A stretch of 36,443 bases of DNA from Streptomyces tailanensis (GCF_008386495.1 NZ_VTHJ01000028.1:75556-111998), one strand, 5' to 3'. Counted from the first letter of the stretch, positions 7,980 through 18,973 are shown. Program-made: numbers and translations. Notes: generated by a model from the letters alone, not told the origin.

Positions 7980-8524
7980 CCGAGCTCGCGGAGATCACGC
8001 CGCTGCTGCTCAGCCGCATCCGTGACGTCGCGGACTACCCGCAGCCGGGCGTGATGTTCAAGGACATCACCCCGCTGCTTGCCGACCCGGCGGCGTTCAC
8101 CGCGCTGACGGACGCGCTGGCGGAACTGACCGTGCGGCACGGCGCCACGAAGATCGTCGGCCTGGAGGCCCGCGGCTTCATCCTGGGCGCCCCGGTCGCC
8201 GTCCGGGCCGGCGTCGGCTTCATCCCCGTACGCAAGGCGGGCAAGCTCCCCGGAGCCACGCTCAGCCAGGCGTACGACCTGGAGTACGGCTCCGCCGAGA
8301 TCGAGGTGCACGCCGAGGACCTGGTCGCGGGCGACCGCGTCATGGTCATCGACGACGTCCTCGCGACCGGCGGCACGGCCGAGGCTTCCCTCCAGCTGAT
8401 CCGCCGTGCGGGCGCCGAGGTGGCCGGTGTCGCAGTGCTGATGGAGCTGGCGTTCCTGGCGGGCCGACGGCGGCTGGAGTCCGCTCTGGCCGGGGCGCCG
8501 CTGGAGGCACTGATCACCGTCTGA
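7976..8524 (+). CDS. apt: Adenine phosphoribosyltransferase
   Basis: The enzyme converts adenine plus PRPP to AMP in the cytoplasm. It has 182 residues, the standard length. The PRPP-binding loop is VMVIDDVLATGGTA (122-135); GLEARGFILG (62-71) and the YPQPGVMFKDITPLL start (21-35) are typical of Apt. The ATG start lies inside the secF stop, so apt is co-transcribed and translationally coupled with secF. The next gene is relA, an order familiar from Streptomyces. A hairpin at 8538-8574 may reduce read-through from apt into relA. Confidence 0.96.
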   Translation: MTELAEITPLLLSRIRDVADYPQPGVMFKDITPLLADPAAFTALTDALAELTVRHGATKIVGLEARGFILGAPVAVRAGVGFIPVRKAGKLPGATLSQAYDLEYGSAEIEVHAEDLVAGDRVMVIDDVLATGGTAEASLQLIRRAGAEVAGVAVLMELAFLAGRRRLESALAGAPLEALITV

Positions 8525-8537
8525 GACGGCTTGCGCG

Positions 8538-8574
8538 AACGGGCGCTTCGGGATTCGTTCCCGGGGCGCCTGTT
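8538..8574 (+). terminator. Hairpin after apt
   Basis: An outer stem AACGGGCGC (8538-8546) pairs with GCGCCTGTT (8566-8574, one G-U), and an inner stem CGGGA (8549-8553) pairs with TCCCG (8559-8563) around TTCGT. It begins 14 bases after the apt stop. No long T-run follows, so termination may be partial. Confidence 0.6.
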
Positions 8575-8829
8575 TCGCTGTGCGGAGTGTGCGGTGAGTG
8601 GTTTGCGTCCGCCACCCACAGTCCGTACGTGGCTGACAATCCCTGAAGTACGGTGACTGACCACCACACGCAACCCCGAGGCCGCCCGGAGGAATCCGGT
8701 GCCCGCCTCTGGCGTTTCATGGATAGACGGCCTTCACAGTGGCCTGAAGGCGATCCCGGGGCGATGGATCGCTACCATGGGGTCTCCGGAGCCTGACCGG
8801 GGGACCCGGATCGCGCACGAGGAGCCCTC
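8575..8829 (+). other. Non-coding gap before relA
   Basis: With the hairpin, 305 bases separate apt from relA. I see no gene on either strand. TACCAT at 8773-8778 fits the loose Streptomyces -10 pattern but has no clear -35. A relA promoter is expected here; I cannot place it with confidence. Confidence 0.5.
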
Positions 8830-11403
<2,574 letters not shown>

Positions 11404-11491
11404 AAGAAAAGAGAACAGGCGGCCGATCGGTGGCGGTTGCGACGCGCGGTAACTGGATGCTCTGCCAGAACTCAGATGATGCTCAAATCGA

Positions 11492-11519
11492 TTGATGTGG
11501 CCCCGTCAGGCGTCATATT
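11492..11519 (+). promoter_or_regulatory. Possible promoter of the small secreted-protein gene
   Basis: TTGATG (11492-11497) and CATATT (11514-11519) are spaced 16 bases apart in an unusually AT-rich stretch. Each hexamer matches the vegetative consensus at four of six positions. It lies about 50 bases before the start at 11571. Confidence 0.4.
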
Positions 11520-11570
11520 TTTGTCCCGCGTCGAAGAACGCAGGCCAAAATCTCAATCGTTGGGGGAAGC

Positions 11571-12086
11571 ATGAGCATCAGACGTCGTGTCGCGGCTGGG
11601 GCGTTGACGGGGGCGGTACTCGCGGGGGGTGTCGCGTTTACCACCACTCCGGCGGCGGCGGCGGGATGCAAGACGTACAGCAAGACGTACTACCTCTCGG
11701 AGGCAAAGGTCTCCACACGTATTGGGCAGATCACCACGCGGGTGCAGATCTGCGAGAACAGCAAGGGGAAGATCACCAGCAGTCGTGCATGGTCGGAGAA
11801 CTCCACCACCGCACCCGCCAAGCTCCTCGGCTGGAATCTCGACTACAACAAGCCGTACCAGTCATCCAAGTCCAGCAAGATCGTGAAGTGGGCGGCCACT
11901 GGCCGGGCGCAGACCTGCTTGGCCGGCAAGATACCGGTCTGTAGCTATGCGGAGGACTTCAAGGTGACAGCGACCTACTACAGCAGCAGATTCGTCGGGC
12001 CGACCCCCGTGCCGAGGGGCAAGGTGAACTTCAAGCCCGCGTGCACCAACAAGCACTGCAAGCTGAAGTTCAACAAGAACAAGTAA
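11571..12086 (+). CDS. Small secreted basic protein with six cysteines
   Basis: The protein has 171 residues from the ATG at 11571, right after GGGGGAAG. A clear signal peptide spans 1-31: MSIRRR, a hydrophobic Ala/Gly/Leu core and TTTPAAAAG before the cleavage site. The mature protein of about 140 residues has cysteines at 33, 61, 116, 124, 158 and 163, enough for three disulfides. It is rich in Lys, Ser, Thr and Tyr, with a strongly basic end (CKLKFNKNK). I recognise no enzyme motif; the size, charge and cysteines are what one sees in small secreted binding, inhibitor or toxin-like proteins, but that is only a comparison. Its codons contain more A and T than neighbouring core genes. The membrane-protein gene at 12115 follows after 28 bases. 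Confidence 0.82.
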   Translation: MSIRRRVAAGALTGAVLAGGVAFTTTPAAAAGCKTYSKTYYLSEAKVSTRIGQITTRVQICENSKGKITSSRAWSENSTTAPAKLLGWNLDYNKPYQSSKSSKIVKWAATGRAQTCLAGKIPVCSYAEDFKVTATYYSSRFVGPTPVPRGKVNFKPACTNKHCKLKFNKNK

Positions 12087-12114
12087 ACGCACGGATTGAC
12101 AGCTTGGAGGGTGA

Positions 12115-12315
12115 ATGTCTCGCGAGGAAGTCAAGCGGCGGAGTATCCGAACGCGACAGTGGGCGCCCCTTACGGTTCTCGTTGTGGTGTGGATTTTTTC
12201 CGCCATCGGCTGGGAACGCAACGACGGAACGCCAAGTATTTCCTGGGGCTTGTCCGGTCTCCTCGCGGGTGTTGCCCTAATAAGCGTTATCCATGTCGCG
12301 CGGCGGCGGAGCTGA
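12115..12315 (+). CDS. Small two-helix membrane protein
   Basis: This 66-residue protein starts at the ATG at 12115 with a strong GGAGG (12106-12110) at ideal spacing. A basic start (MSREEVKRRSIRTRQ) leads to a first helix (about 17-34, WAPLTVLVVVWIFSAIGW), a short polar turn with ERNDGTPS, a second helix (about 42-62) and a basic end HVARRRS. By the positive-inside rule both ends are probably cytoplasmic. No family is recognised. It lies 28 bases after the secreted-protein gene on the same strand, and both precede the terminator at 12348, so they are probably one transcript. Confidence 0.72.
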   Translation: MSREEVKRRSIRTRQWAPLTVLVVVWIFSAIGWERNDGTPSISWGLSGLLAGVALISVIHVARRRS

Positions 12316-12347
12316 TTATCTCCGCGTGAGTCTGTGTCACTGATGGC

Positions 12348-12388
12348 CGAAAGGGTTAGGCCCCGGTACCCGGGGCCTAACCCTTTCG
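12348..12388. terminator. Strong bidirectional terminator
   Basis: A perfect 18-bp inverted repeat: the arm 12348-12365 (CGAAAGGGTTAGGCCCCG) pairs with 12371-12388 around the loop GTACC. It lies between the plus-strand membrane-protein gene and the minus-strand DUF349 gene, which ends at 12403. The A/T-rich outer ends (GAAA and TTTC) give a short T-run on either strand. Confidence 0.9.
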
Positions 12389-12402
12389 CGTGTGTGCTTG
12401 CC

Positions 12403-13632
12403 TCAGCCGCCGAACTCCTGCAGACCCTTCAGCGCCTGGTCCAGGAGGGCCTGGCGGCCGTCGAGCTCCTTCTGGAGCTTGTCGGCCTTGGCGTTGTTGC
12501 CCTGGGCGCGGGCCTGCTCGATCTGGCCCTGGAGCTTGTCCACGGCGGCCTGGAGCTGGCCCGTGAGGCCGGCCGCGCGGGCGCGGGCCTCCGGGTTGGT
12601 GCGGCGCCACTCCGCTTCCTCGGCCTCCTGGATCGCGCGCTCGACCGCGTGCATCCGGCCCTCGACCTTCGGACGGGCGTCGCGCGGCACGTGGCCGATG
12701 GCCTCCCAGCGCTCGTTGACCGAGCGGAAGGCCGCGCGGGCCGCCTTGAGATCCGTGACCGGAAGGATCTTCTCCGCCTCCTCGGCCAGCTCCTCCTTGA
12801 GCTTGAGGTTCTCCGACTGCTCCGCGTCGCGCTCGGCGAACACCGAGCTACGGGCGGCGAAGAACACGTCCTGGGCACCGCGGAAACGGTTCCACAGGTC
12901 GTCCTCGTGCTCGCGCTGGGCGCGGCCCGCGGCCTTCCAGTCGGACATCAGCTCGCGGTAGCGCGCCGCCGTGGGACCCCAGTCCGTGGAGCCCGACAGC
13001 GCCTCGGCCTCCGCGACCAGCTTCTCCTTGGTCTTGCGGGCATCCTCGCGCTGCGCGTCGAGCTGCGCGAAGTGGGCCTTGCGACGCTTGGAGAACGCGG
13101 AGCGGGCGTGCGAGAACCGGTGCCACAGCTCGTCGTCGGACTTCCGGTCGAGCCGCGGCAGACCCTTCCAGGTGTCCACCAGGGCACGCAGCCGCTCACC
13201 GGCGGCCCGCCACTGGTCGGACTGGGCCAGCTCCTCCGCCTCGGTGACCAGCGCCTCCTTGGCGTGCCGGGCCTCGTCGGACTGCTTCGCCCGCTGCTGC
13301 TTGCGCTCCTCACGGCGCGCCTCGACGGTCTCGACGAGCTTGTCCAGTCGCACCTTGAGCGCGTCCAGGTCACCGACCGCGTGGTGCGCGTCGACCTGCT
13401 CCCGAATGTGGTCGATCGCGGCCTGCGCGTCCTTCGCCGACAGGTCGGTGGTCTTCACTCGCTTCTCGAGGAGGCCGATCTCGACAACCAGGCCTTCGTA
13501 CTTGCGCTCGAAGTAGGCCAGCGCCTCCTCGGGGGAGCCGGCCTGCCAGGAGCCGACGACCTGCTCGCCGTCGGCCGTACGCACGTACACGGTCCCCGTC
13601 TCGTCGACGCGGCCCCACGGGTCGCTGCTCAC
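12403..13632 (-). CDS. DUF349 domain protein, helical repeats
   Basis: The protein has 409 residues from the GTG at 13632 (VSSDPWGRVDE), which has an excellent GGAGGAGG on the minus strand; the frame extends upstream without a ribosome site. Residues 1-55 form a small N-terminal part with RTADGEQVVGSWQAGSPEEALAY. The rest is almost entirely charged helix with repeated DUF349 signatures W-x-W...RF...FF: around 141-185 (WKGLPR, DELWHRFSHARSAF), 218-262 (DWKAAGR, DDLWNRFRGAQDVFF) and a divergent third at about 295-340 (RWEAIGHVPRD). The C-terminal 355-400 is a coiled coil (KLQGQIEQARAQGNNAKADKLQ). The biochemical role of the family is not established, so none is claimed. Its neighbour upstream is the cyclophilin gene. 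Confidence 0.9.
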   Translation of the reverse strand: MSSDPWGRVDETGTVYVRTADGEQVVGSWQAGSPEEALAYFERKYEGLVVEIGLLEKRVKTTDLSAKDAQAAIDHIREQVDAHHAVGDLDALKVRLDKLVETVEARREERKQQRAKQSDEARHAKEALVTEAEELAQSDQWRAAGERLRALVDTWKGLPRLDRKSDDELWHRFSHARSAFSKRRKAHFAQLDAQREDARKTKEKLVAEAEALSGSTDWGPTAARYRELMSDWKAAGRAQREHEDDLWNRFRGAQDVFFAARSSVFAERDAEQSENLKLKEELAEEAEKILPVTDLKAARAAFRSVNERWEAIGHVPRDARPKVEGRMHAVERAIQEAEEAEWRRTNPEARARAAGLTGQLQAAVDKLQGQIEQARAQGNNAKADKLQKELDGRQALLDQALKGLQEFGG

Positions 13633-13648
13633 AGCGCCTCCTCCACAT

Positions 13649-13684
13649 GATGCCTGCGGGGGGCCTGAAGCTCCCCCGGGCATC
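13649..13684 (-). terminator. Hairpin between the cyclophilin and DUF349 genes
   Basis: GATGCCTGCGGGGGG (13649-13663) pairs with CTCCCCCGGGCATC (13671-13684) around CCTGAAG, with one bulged C and wobble pairs. On the minus strand it lies after the cyclophilin stop and immediately before the DUF349 Shine-Dalgarno sequence, so it can act as a terminator or as a 5'-leader hairpin of the DUF349 mRNA. Confidence 0.55.
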
Positions 13685-13768
13685 GTCCACAGTTTCGTCA
13701 CGGCCAACATAGGCGACCGGCGGGTTGCCTGTCCGCATCCCGCGCGACCGAAATTCCACCGGTGACGG

Positions 13769-14614
13769 TCAGGATTTCTTGACAGTCGCCTTATTGATTA
13801 CCACGGTCGCGTTGGGTGCTGTGTTGTACGTCTGGGGGTCCGCGGGCTGGGCACCCGCGTCGGCGATCTTCTTCAGGACCTTCATGCCGGCCTCGGAGAC
13901 CGTGCCGAACGGTGTGTAGTTCGCCGGCAGCGGACTGTCCTGGAAGACCAGGAAGAACTGGCTGCCACCACTGTTCTTGCCCTCGCCGGTCTGCGCGTTG
14001 AACTGGTTCGCCATCGCGACCGTGCCCGCCGGGTACACATCGCCCTTCAGACGCGAGTCCTTCAGGTTCTCGTCCGGGATCGTGTAGCCGGGACCGCCCA
14101 TGCCGGTGCCCTGCGGGTCACCGCACTGGAGCACGTAGATGCCCTGCGTGGTGAGCCGGTGGCACTTGGTGTGGTCCAAGTACCCCTTGTTCACGAGGAA
14201 GTTGAACGAGTTCACGGTGCGCGGGGTCTTCGCCGCGTCCATCGTTATGCCGATGTCACCGCAGGTCGTCTGCAGATCCATCGTGTACTTCGCGGTCTTG
14301 TCGACGGTGATCGCGGGCTCCTTCTTGAAGGTGAGCTCCTTGACCTTGCCCGCGGCCGCCTTCTCGCACGGATCCGGCGCCTTGCTCGGCGAGGCGCTCG
14401 GCGTCACCTCCGCGCTCGCGTTGTCCTTCTTGTCGTCGCCCTTGAGGACGTCCGTCGTGTACAGCGCCACGCTGCCGACCAGGATCACGCCGAGAACCGA
14501 GGCGATCACGGCGTTGCGGACATGTGACTTGCGCCTGGCCTGGGTGCGCCGCTGCTGCTGCCGCAAGAACTTCTCCCGGGCGAGCTGACGCCGCCGCTGC
14601 TCCTGGCTGACCAC
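13769..14614 (-). CDS. Membrane-anchored cyclophilin-type peptidyl-prolyl isomerase
   Basis: Cyclophilins catalyse cis-trans isomerisation of Xaa-Pro bonds. The GTG at 14614 follows AGGAGAG. Residues 1-32 are very basic (EQRRRQLAREKFLRQQQRR), 33-52 form one transmembrane helix, and 60-85 are a Ser/Pro linker. The cyclophilin domain (about 108-278) therefore faces outside the cytoplasmic membrane. Catalytic-site sequence is visible: CHRLTTQGIYVLQCGDPQGTG (the Arg is residue 153), GTVAMANQ (198-205) and GSQFFLVF (217-224). The length of 281 residues with the anchor is typical of actinobacterial forms. It is divergent from the MBL-fold gene at 14783, and the intervening 168 bases must hold both promoters. 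Confidence 0.93.
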   Translation of the reverse strand: MVSQEQRRRQLAREKFLRQQQRRTQARRKSHVRNAVIASVLGVILVGSVALYTTDVLKGDDKKDNASAEVTPSASPSKAPDPCEKAAAGKVKELTFKKEPAITVDKTAKYTMDLQTTCGDIGITMDAAKTPRTVNSFNFLVNKGYLDHTKCHRLTTQGIYVLQCGDPQGTGMGGPGYTIPDENLKDSRLKGDVYPAGTVAMANQFNAQTGEGKNSGGSQFFLVFQDSPLPANYTPFGTVSEAGMKVLKKIADAGAQPADPQTYNTAPNATVVINKATVKKS

Positions 14615-14782
14615 CGGGTTCTCTCCTCATACGTCTCGTACGTCGACGGGCGCGTCGCACGTCTCGTGAGTCGGCTGCTTGTGTGTGACCCGTACCGTAT
14701 ATGGGTTCGCTGAGGAAACGGCAGCGCCGGTAGGCTCTGATCCACAGCAACCCACCCCCGTACGACGAATCGAAGGACGATC

Positions 14783-15490
14783 GTGCTCATTGCCGGGTTC
14801 CCCGCCGGGGCCTGGGGGACCAACTGTTATCTGGTCGCCCCCGCCGCCGGTGAGGAGTGCGTGATCATCGACCCGGGCCATCAGGCCACCCAGGGAGTCG
14901 AGGAGACGCTCAAGAAGCATCGGCTCAAGCCCGTCGCCGTCGTCCTCACCCACGGCCACCTCGACCACGTGGCCTCGGTCGTCCCCGTGTGCGGCGCGCA
15001 CGACGTACCGGCGTGGATCCACCCCGAGGACCGGTACATGATGAGCGACCCGGAGAAGGCGCTCGGCCGTTCCATCGGAATGCCCCTCATGGGCGAGCTG
15101 ACCATCGGGGAGCCCGGTGACGTCAAGGAGCTGGCCGACGGCGCCAAGCTGGAGCTGGCCGGTCTGGAGCTGTCCGTCGCGCACGCCCCCGGCCATACCA
15201 AGGGGTCGGTGACCTTCCGGATGCCCGAGACGACCGAGATCCCCTCGGTCTTCTTTTCCGGGGATCTGCTCTTCGCCGGCTCCATCGGACGCACCGACCT
15301 GCCCGGCGGTGACATGGCCGAGATGCTCGACTCGCTGGCCCGCGTGTGCCTGCCGCTCGACGACTCGACCGTGGTGCTGTCCGGCCACGGCCCCCAGACG
15401 ACCATCGGCCAGGAACGCGCCACCAACCCGTATCTGCGGGAAGTGGCGGCCGGCCAGGGAGCCCCCGGGGCTCCCCGACGAGGAATGTGA
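14783..15490 (+). CDS. MBL-fold (glyoxalase II-like) metal hydrolase
   Basis: The protein has 235 residues from the GTG at 14783 with AAGGA upstream; a TAGGCT -10-like hexamer lies at 14731. The metal-binding motifs are complete: THGHLDH (56-62), H138 in APGHTKGS, D161 in FSGDLLF and H202 in LSGHGP. This two-metal arrangement is that of hydroxyacylglutathione hydrolases and related thioester hydrolases. Streptomycetes make mycothiol rather than glutathione, so a mycothiol or other thioester substrate is possible, but the sequence does not show which. hisS starts 13 bases after it, so the two are probably co-transcribed. Confidence 0.9.
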   Translation: MLIAGFPAGAWGTNCYLVAPAAGEECVIIDPGHQATQGVEETLKKHRLKPVAVVLTHGHLDHVASVVPVCGAHDVPAWIHPEDRYMMSDPEKALGRSIGMPLMGELTIGEPGDVKELADGAKLELAGLELSVAHAPGHTKGSVTFRMPETTEIPSVFFSGDLLFAGSIGRTDLPGGDMAEMLDSLARVCLPLDDSTVVLSGHGPQTTIGQERATNPYLREVAAGQGAPGAPRRGM

Positions 15491-15503
15491 CGAGAGACCT
15501 TCC

Positions 15504-16766
15504 GTGAGCACCTTTCAGGCCCCCAAGGGCACGTACGACCTGCTGCCGCCCCGCTCGGCGAGGTTCCTCGCGGTGCGTGAGGCGATCGCCGCGCCGCTGA
15601 GGAACTCCGGCTACGGCTACATCGAGACGCCCGGCTTCGAGAACGTCGAGCTCTTCGCCCGCGGTGTCGGCGAGTCCACCGACATCGTGACCAAGGAGAT
15701 GTACGCATTCGAGACCAAGGGCGGCGACAGGCTCGCACTGCGTCCCGAGGGCACCGCGTCCGTACTGCGTGCCACGCTGGAGGCGAGCCTGCACCGGCAG
15801 GGCAACCTCCCCGTCAAGCTCTGGTACTCGGGCTCGTACTACCGCTACGAGGCGCCGCAGGCAGGCCGTTACCGCCACTTCTCCCAGGTCGGCGCCGAGG
15901 CCATCGGCGCCGAGGACCCGGCGCTGGACGCCGAGTTGATCATCCTGGCCGACCAGGCGTACCGCTCGCTGGGGCTGCGCAACTTCCGCATCCTCCTCAA
16001 CAGCCTGGGCGACAAGGAGTGCCGTCCCGTCTACCGGGCCGCCCTGCAGGACTTCCTGCGCGGCCTGGACCTGGACGAGGACACCCTCCGCCGCTCCGAG
16101 ATCAACCCCCTGCGCGTCCTGGACGACAAGCGGGAGTCGGTCCAGAAGCAGCTGTCGGGAGCCCCTCTTCTGCGTGACTACCTCTGTGACGCCTGCAAGG
16201 GGTACCACGAAGAGGTACGCGAGTTGATCACGGCGGCGGGCGTCTCCTTCGAGGACGACCTGAAGCTGGTCCGTGGCCTGGACTACTACACCCGTACGAC
16301 CTTCGAGTTCGTCCACGACGGTCTCGGTTCCCAGTCCGCGGTGGGCGGCGGCGGTCGCTACGACGGCCTCTCCGAGATGATCGGCGGCCCGGCGCTGCCG
16401 TCGGTGGGTTGGGCGTTGGGCGTCGACCGTACGGTCCTGGCTCTGGAAGCGGAGGGCGTCGAGCTCGAACTCCCCGCCTCCACCAGCGTCTTCGCCGTCC
16501 CACTCGGCGAGGAGGCCCGCCGAGTCCTCTTCGCCAAGGTCACGGAGCTGCGCAAGGTGGGCATCGCGGCCGACTTCTCGTACGGCGGGAAGGGCCTGAA
16601 GGGCGCGATGAAGAACGCCAACCGGAGCGGCGCGCGCTACGCGATCGTCGCCGGGGAGCGCGACCTCGCCGAGGGTGTCGTCCAGCTCAAGGACATGGAG
16701 TCCGGCGAGCAGGTGGCCATCGGCGTGAACGAGATCGTGGCCGAGCTGGAGGCCCGGCTGGGCTGA
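15504..16766 (+). CDS. hisS: Histidyl-tRNA synthetase
   Basis: The enzyme attaches histidine to its tRNA. The GTG at 15504 gives the conserved beginning STFQAPKGTYDLLPP; the Shine-Dalgarno sequence is weak (GAGAGA). The open frame upstream overlaps the MBL gene and is not used. The class II signatures are visible: motif 2 around YRYEAPQAGRYRHFSQVGAEAIG (about 113-135), the HisRS-specific LVRGLDYYTRTTFEF (about 255-269) and motif 3 region GGGGRYDGL (about 281-289) with GWALGVDR. The C-terminal anticodon-binding domain (about 325-420) has AVPLGEEARR and SYGGKGLKGAMKNANRSGARY. Its 420 residues are the normal length. A terminator follows 13 bases later. Confidence 0.97.
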   Translation: MSTFQAPKGTYDLLPPRSARFLAVREAIAAPLRNSGYGYIETPGFENVELFARGVGESTDIVTKEMYAFETKGGDRLALRPEGTASVLRATLEASLHRQGNLPVKLWYSGSYYRYEAPQAGRYRHFSQVGAEAIGAEDPALDAELIILADQAYRSLGLRNFRILLNSLGDKECRPVYRAALQDFLRGLDLDEDTLRRSEINPLRVLDDKRESVQKQLSGAPLLRDYLCDACKGYHEEVRELITAAGVSFEDDLKLVRGLDYYTRTTFEFVHDGLGSQSAVGGGGRYDGLSEMIGGPALPSVGWALGVDRTVLALEAEGVELELPASTSVFAVPLGEEARRVLFAKVTELRKVGIAADFSYGGKGLKGAMKNANRSGARYAIVAGERDLAEGVVQLKDMESGEQVAIGVNEIVAELEARLG

Positions 16767-16779
16767 GTCAAGCCGGTGC

Positions 16780-16818
16780 CGCCCCTACCGCCCTTTACGG
16801 GTGGTAGGGGCGACTTTT
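16780..16818 (+). terminator. Rho-independent terminator after hisS
   Basis: The arm 16780-16793 (CGCCCCTACCGCCC) pairs with 16799-16812 (GGGTGGTAGGGGCG, one G-U) around TTTAC, and a TTTT run follows at 16815-16818. It starts 13 bases after the hisS stop: a textbook intrinsic terminator. Confidence 0.9.
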
Positions 16819-16902
16819 ATGCCCAGCGAACGGTGCCCGCGCGAGGGTGTACGGCACAATGACCGTGCCCCAGAGTCCCCTTGAAGCTACGGAAACGACG
16901 TG

Positions 16903-17541
16903 ATGAGCAAGACGACAGTCAAGGACGTCTCCTCCACGGAGCGGGCACAGACCGAGGCCCCTCGCACGGTGGGCGGCAGTCGCGCCTTCGCGATCCTGCT
17001 GCTGATCACCGGCGCGGCCGGACTGCTCGCCTCCTGGGTCATCACGCTCGACAAGTTCAAGCTGCTGGAGGACCCGAACTTCACCCCCGGGTGCAGCCTC
17101 AATCCGGTCGTCTCCTGCGGCAACATCATGAAGAGCGACCAGGCCTCCGTCTTCGGGTTCCCCAACCCGATGCTCGGCCTCGTCGCCTACGGCATCGTCA
17201 TCGGCGTCGGCATGAGCCTGCTGGCCCGGGCGACCTTCCCCCGCTGGTACTGGCTCACTTTCAACGCGGGCACCCTCTTCGGCGTCGGCTTCGTGACCTG
17301 GCTGCAGTACCAGTCGCTGTACAACATCAACTCGCTCTGCCTGTGGTGCTGCCTGGCCTGGGTCGCCACGATCCTGATGTTCTGGTACGTGACGTCGTTC
17401 AACATCCGCAACGGCTTCCTGCCCGCGCCCGCCTGGCTGAAGGGTTTCTTCGGCGAGTTCACCTGGGTCCTGCCCGTCATGCACGTCGGCATCATCGGCA
17501 TGCTGATCCTGACTCGCTGGTGGGACTTCTGGACCAGCTGA
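16903..17541 (+). CDS. Vitamin K epoxide reductase (VKOR) family protein
   Basis: Bacterial VKOR proteins pass electrons from a DsbA-like thiol oxidase to quinones and so drive disulfide formation outside the membrane. The ATG at 16903 has GGAAA 7 bases before it; the GTG directly upstream (16900) is an alternative. The 212 residues hold about five hydrophobic segments (28-46, 88-107, 116-134, 147-165, 190-206). The redox residues are present: the loop pair C64 and C72 (GCSLNPVVSCGNIMKS) and the active-site CLWC at 146-149 followed by C150. No thioredoxin-like domain is fused to it. It lies alone between hisS and rarA. Confidence 0.92.
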   Translation: MSKTTVKDVSSTERAQTEAPRTVGGSRAFAILLLITGAAGLLASWVITLDKFKLLEDPNFTPGCSLNPVVSCGNIMKSDQASVFGFPNPMLGLVAYGIVIGVGMSLLARATFPRWYWLTFNAGTLFGVGFVTWLQYQSLYNINSLCLWCCLAWVATILMFWYVTSFNIRNGFLPAPAWLKGFFGEFTWVLPVMHVGIIGMLILTRWWDFWTS

Positions 17542-17609
17542 CGGCCCGCCCTCCGAGTGGGCAGGCGGTCCCGACCGGACTGTCAGTGGCGTGACATAGG
17601 GTTTTCAGC

Positions 17610-18956
17610 GTGGAGCCCGATCTGTTCACCGCCGCAGCAGAAGAACGCCAGGAGAAGGACCCCTCAAGCAGTCCCCTGGCCGTGCGCATGCGCCCGCGCA
17701 CCCTCGACGAGGTCGTGGGCCAGCAGCACCTGCTCAAGCCCGGTTCGCCGCTGCGCAGACTGGTCGGTGAATCGGGGGGCGGCCCGGCTGGTCCCTCCTC
17801 CGTGATCCTCTGGGGCCCACCCGGCACCGGCAAGACCACCCTCGCGTACGTCGTCTCCAAGGCCACCAACAAGCGCTTCGTGGAGCTCTCCGCGATCACC
17901 GCCGGCGTCAAGGAGGTCCGCGCGGTCATCGACGGCGCCCGCCGGGCCACCGGAGGCTTCGGCAAGGAGACCGTCCTCTTCCTGGACGAGATCCACCGCT
18001 TCAGCAAGGCCCAGCAGGACTCGCTGCTCCCGGCCGTCGAGAACCGCTGGGTCACCCTGATCGCGGCGACGACGGAGAACCCGTACTTCTCGGTGATCTC
18101 CCCCCTCCTGTCCCGCTCCCTGCTCCTCACCCTCGAACCGCTCACCGACGACGACCTGCGCGGCCTCCTCAAGCGGGCGCTGACCGACGAGCGCGGCCTC
18201 AAGGGCGCCGTCACCCTCCCCGAGGACACCGAGGCCCACCTCCTGCGCATCGCCGGCGGCGACGCCCGCCGCGCCCTGACCGCTCTGGAGGCCGCCGCCG
18301 GAGCCGCCCTCGACAAGGGGGAGCGGGAGATCGGCCTGACGACCCTCGAGGAGACCGTCGACCGGGCCGCCGTGAAGTACGACCGCGACGGCGACCAGCA
18401 CTACGACGTGGCGAGCGCCCTCATCAAGTCCATCCGCGGCTCCGACGTCGACGCCGCGCTGCACTATCTGGCCCGCATGATCGAGGCCGGCGAGGACCCC
18501 CGGTTCATCGCCCGCCGACTGATGATCTCCGCCAGCGAGGACATCGGCCTCGCCGATCCAAACGCATTGCCGATAGCCGTCGCCGCCGCCCAGGCCGTCG
18601 CCATGATCGGCTTCCCCGAGGCCGCCCTCACCCTCAGTCACGCCACCATCGCCCTGGCCCTGGCCCCCAAGTCGAACGCCGCGACCATGGCCATCGGCGC
18701 CGCCATGGAAGACGTACGGAAAGGCCTGGCCGGGCCCGTGCCGCCGCACCTGCGGGACGGGCACTACAAGGGCGCGGCCAAACTCGGGCACGCCCAGGGA
18801 TACGTCTACCCGCATGACCTGCCTGAGGGCATCGCCACCCAGCAGTACGCACCGGACGCCCTGAAGGACCGCGAGTACTACACCCCCACCAGGCACGGCG
18901 CCGAGGCGCGCTACGCGGACGCCGTGGAGTGGACCAGGAAGCACCTCGGTCGCTAG
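17610..18956 (+). CDS. rarA: Replication-associated recombination protein RarA (MgsA), AAA+ ATPase
   Basis: RarA is a clamp-loader-like AAA+ protein that acts at stalled replication forks. The GTG at 17610 yields MEPDLFTAAAEER, a usual actinobacterial N-terminus, although the ribosome site is weak. In 448 residues: PLAVRMRPRTLDEVVGQ (22-38), Walker A GPPGTGKTT (69-77), Walker B LFLDEIHR (123-130), sensor 1 AATTENP (152-158) and R169 in the SRS segment. The C-terminal tetramerisation region has DVASALIKSIRGSDVDAALHYLARMIEAGEDP and the PHDLP-type ending. The rpsD leader promoter lies only 17 bases beyond its stop. Confidence 0.95.
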   Translation: MEPDLFTAAAEERQEKDPSSSPLAVRMRPRTLDEVVGQQHLLKPGSPLRRLVGESGGGPAGPSSVILWGPPGTGKTTLAYVVSKATNKRFVELSAITAGVKEVRAVIDGARRATGGFGKETVLFLDEIHRFSKAQQDSLLPAVENRWVTLIAATTENPYFSVISPLLSRSLLLTLEPLTDDDLRGLLKRALTDERGLKGAVTLPEDTEAHLLRIAGGDARRALTALEAAAGAALDKGEREIGLTTLEETVDRAAVKYDRDGDQHYDVASALIKSIRGSDVDAALHYLARMIEAGEDPRFIARRLMISASEDIGLADPNALPIAVAAAQAVAMIGFPEAALTLSHATIALALAPKSNAATMAIGAAMEDVRKGLAGPVPPHLRDGHYKGAAKLGHAQGYVYPHDLPEGIATQQYAPDALKDREYYTPTRHGAEARYADAVEWTRKHLGR

Positions 18957-18973
18957 CGGTCCTGAACGCCCTG

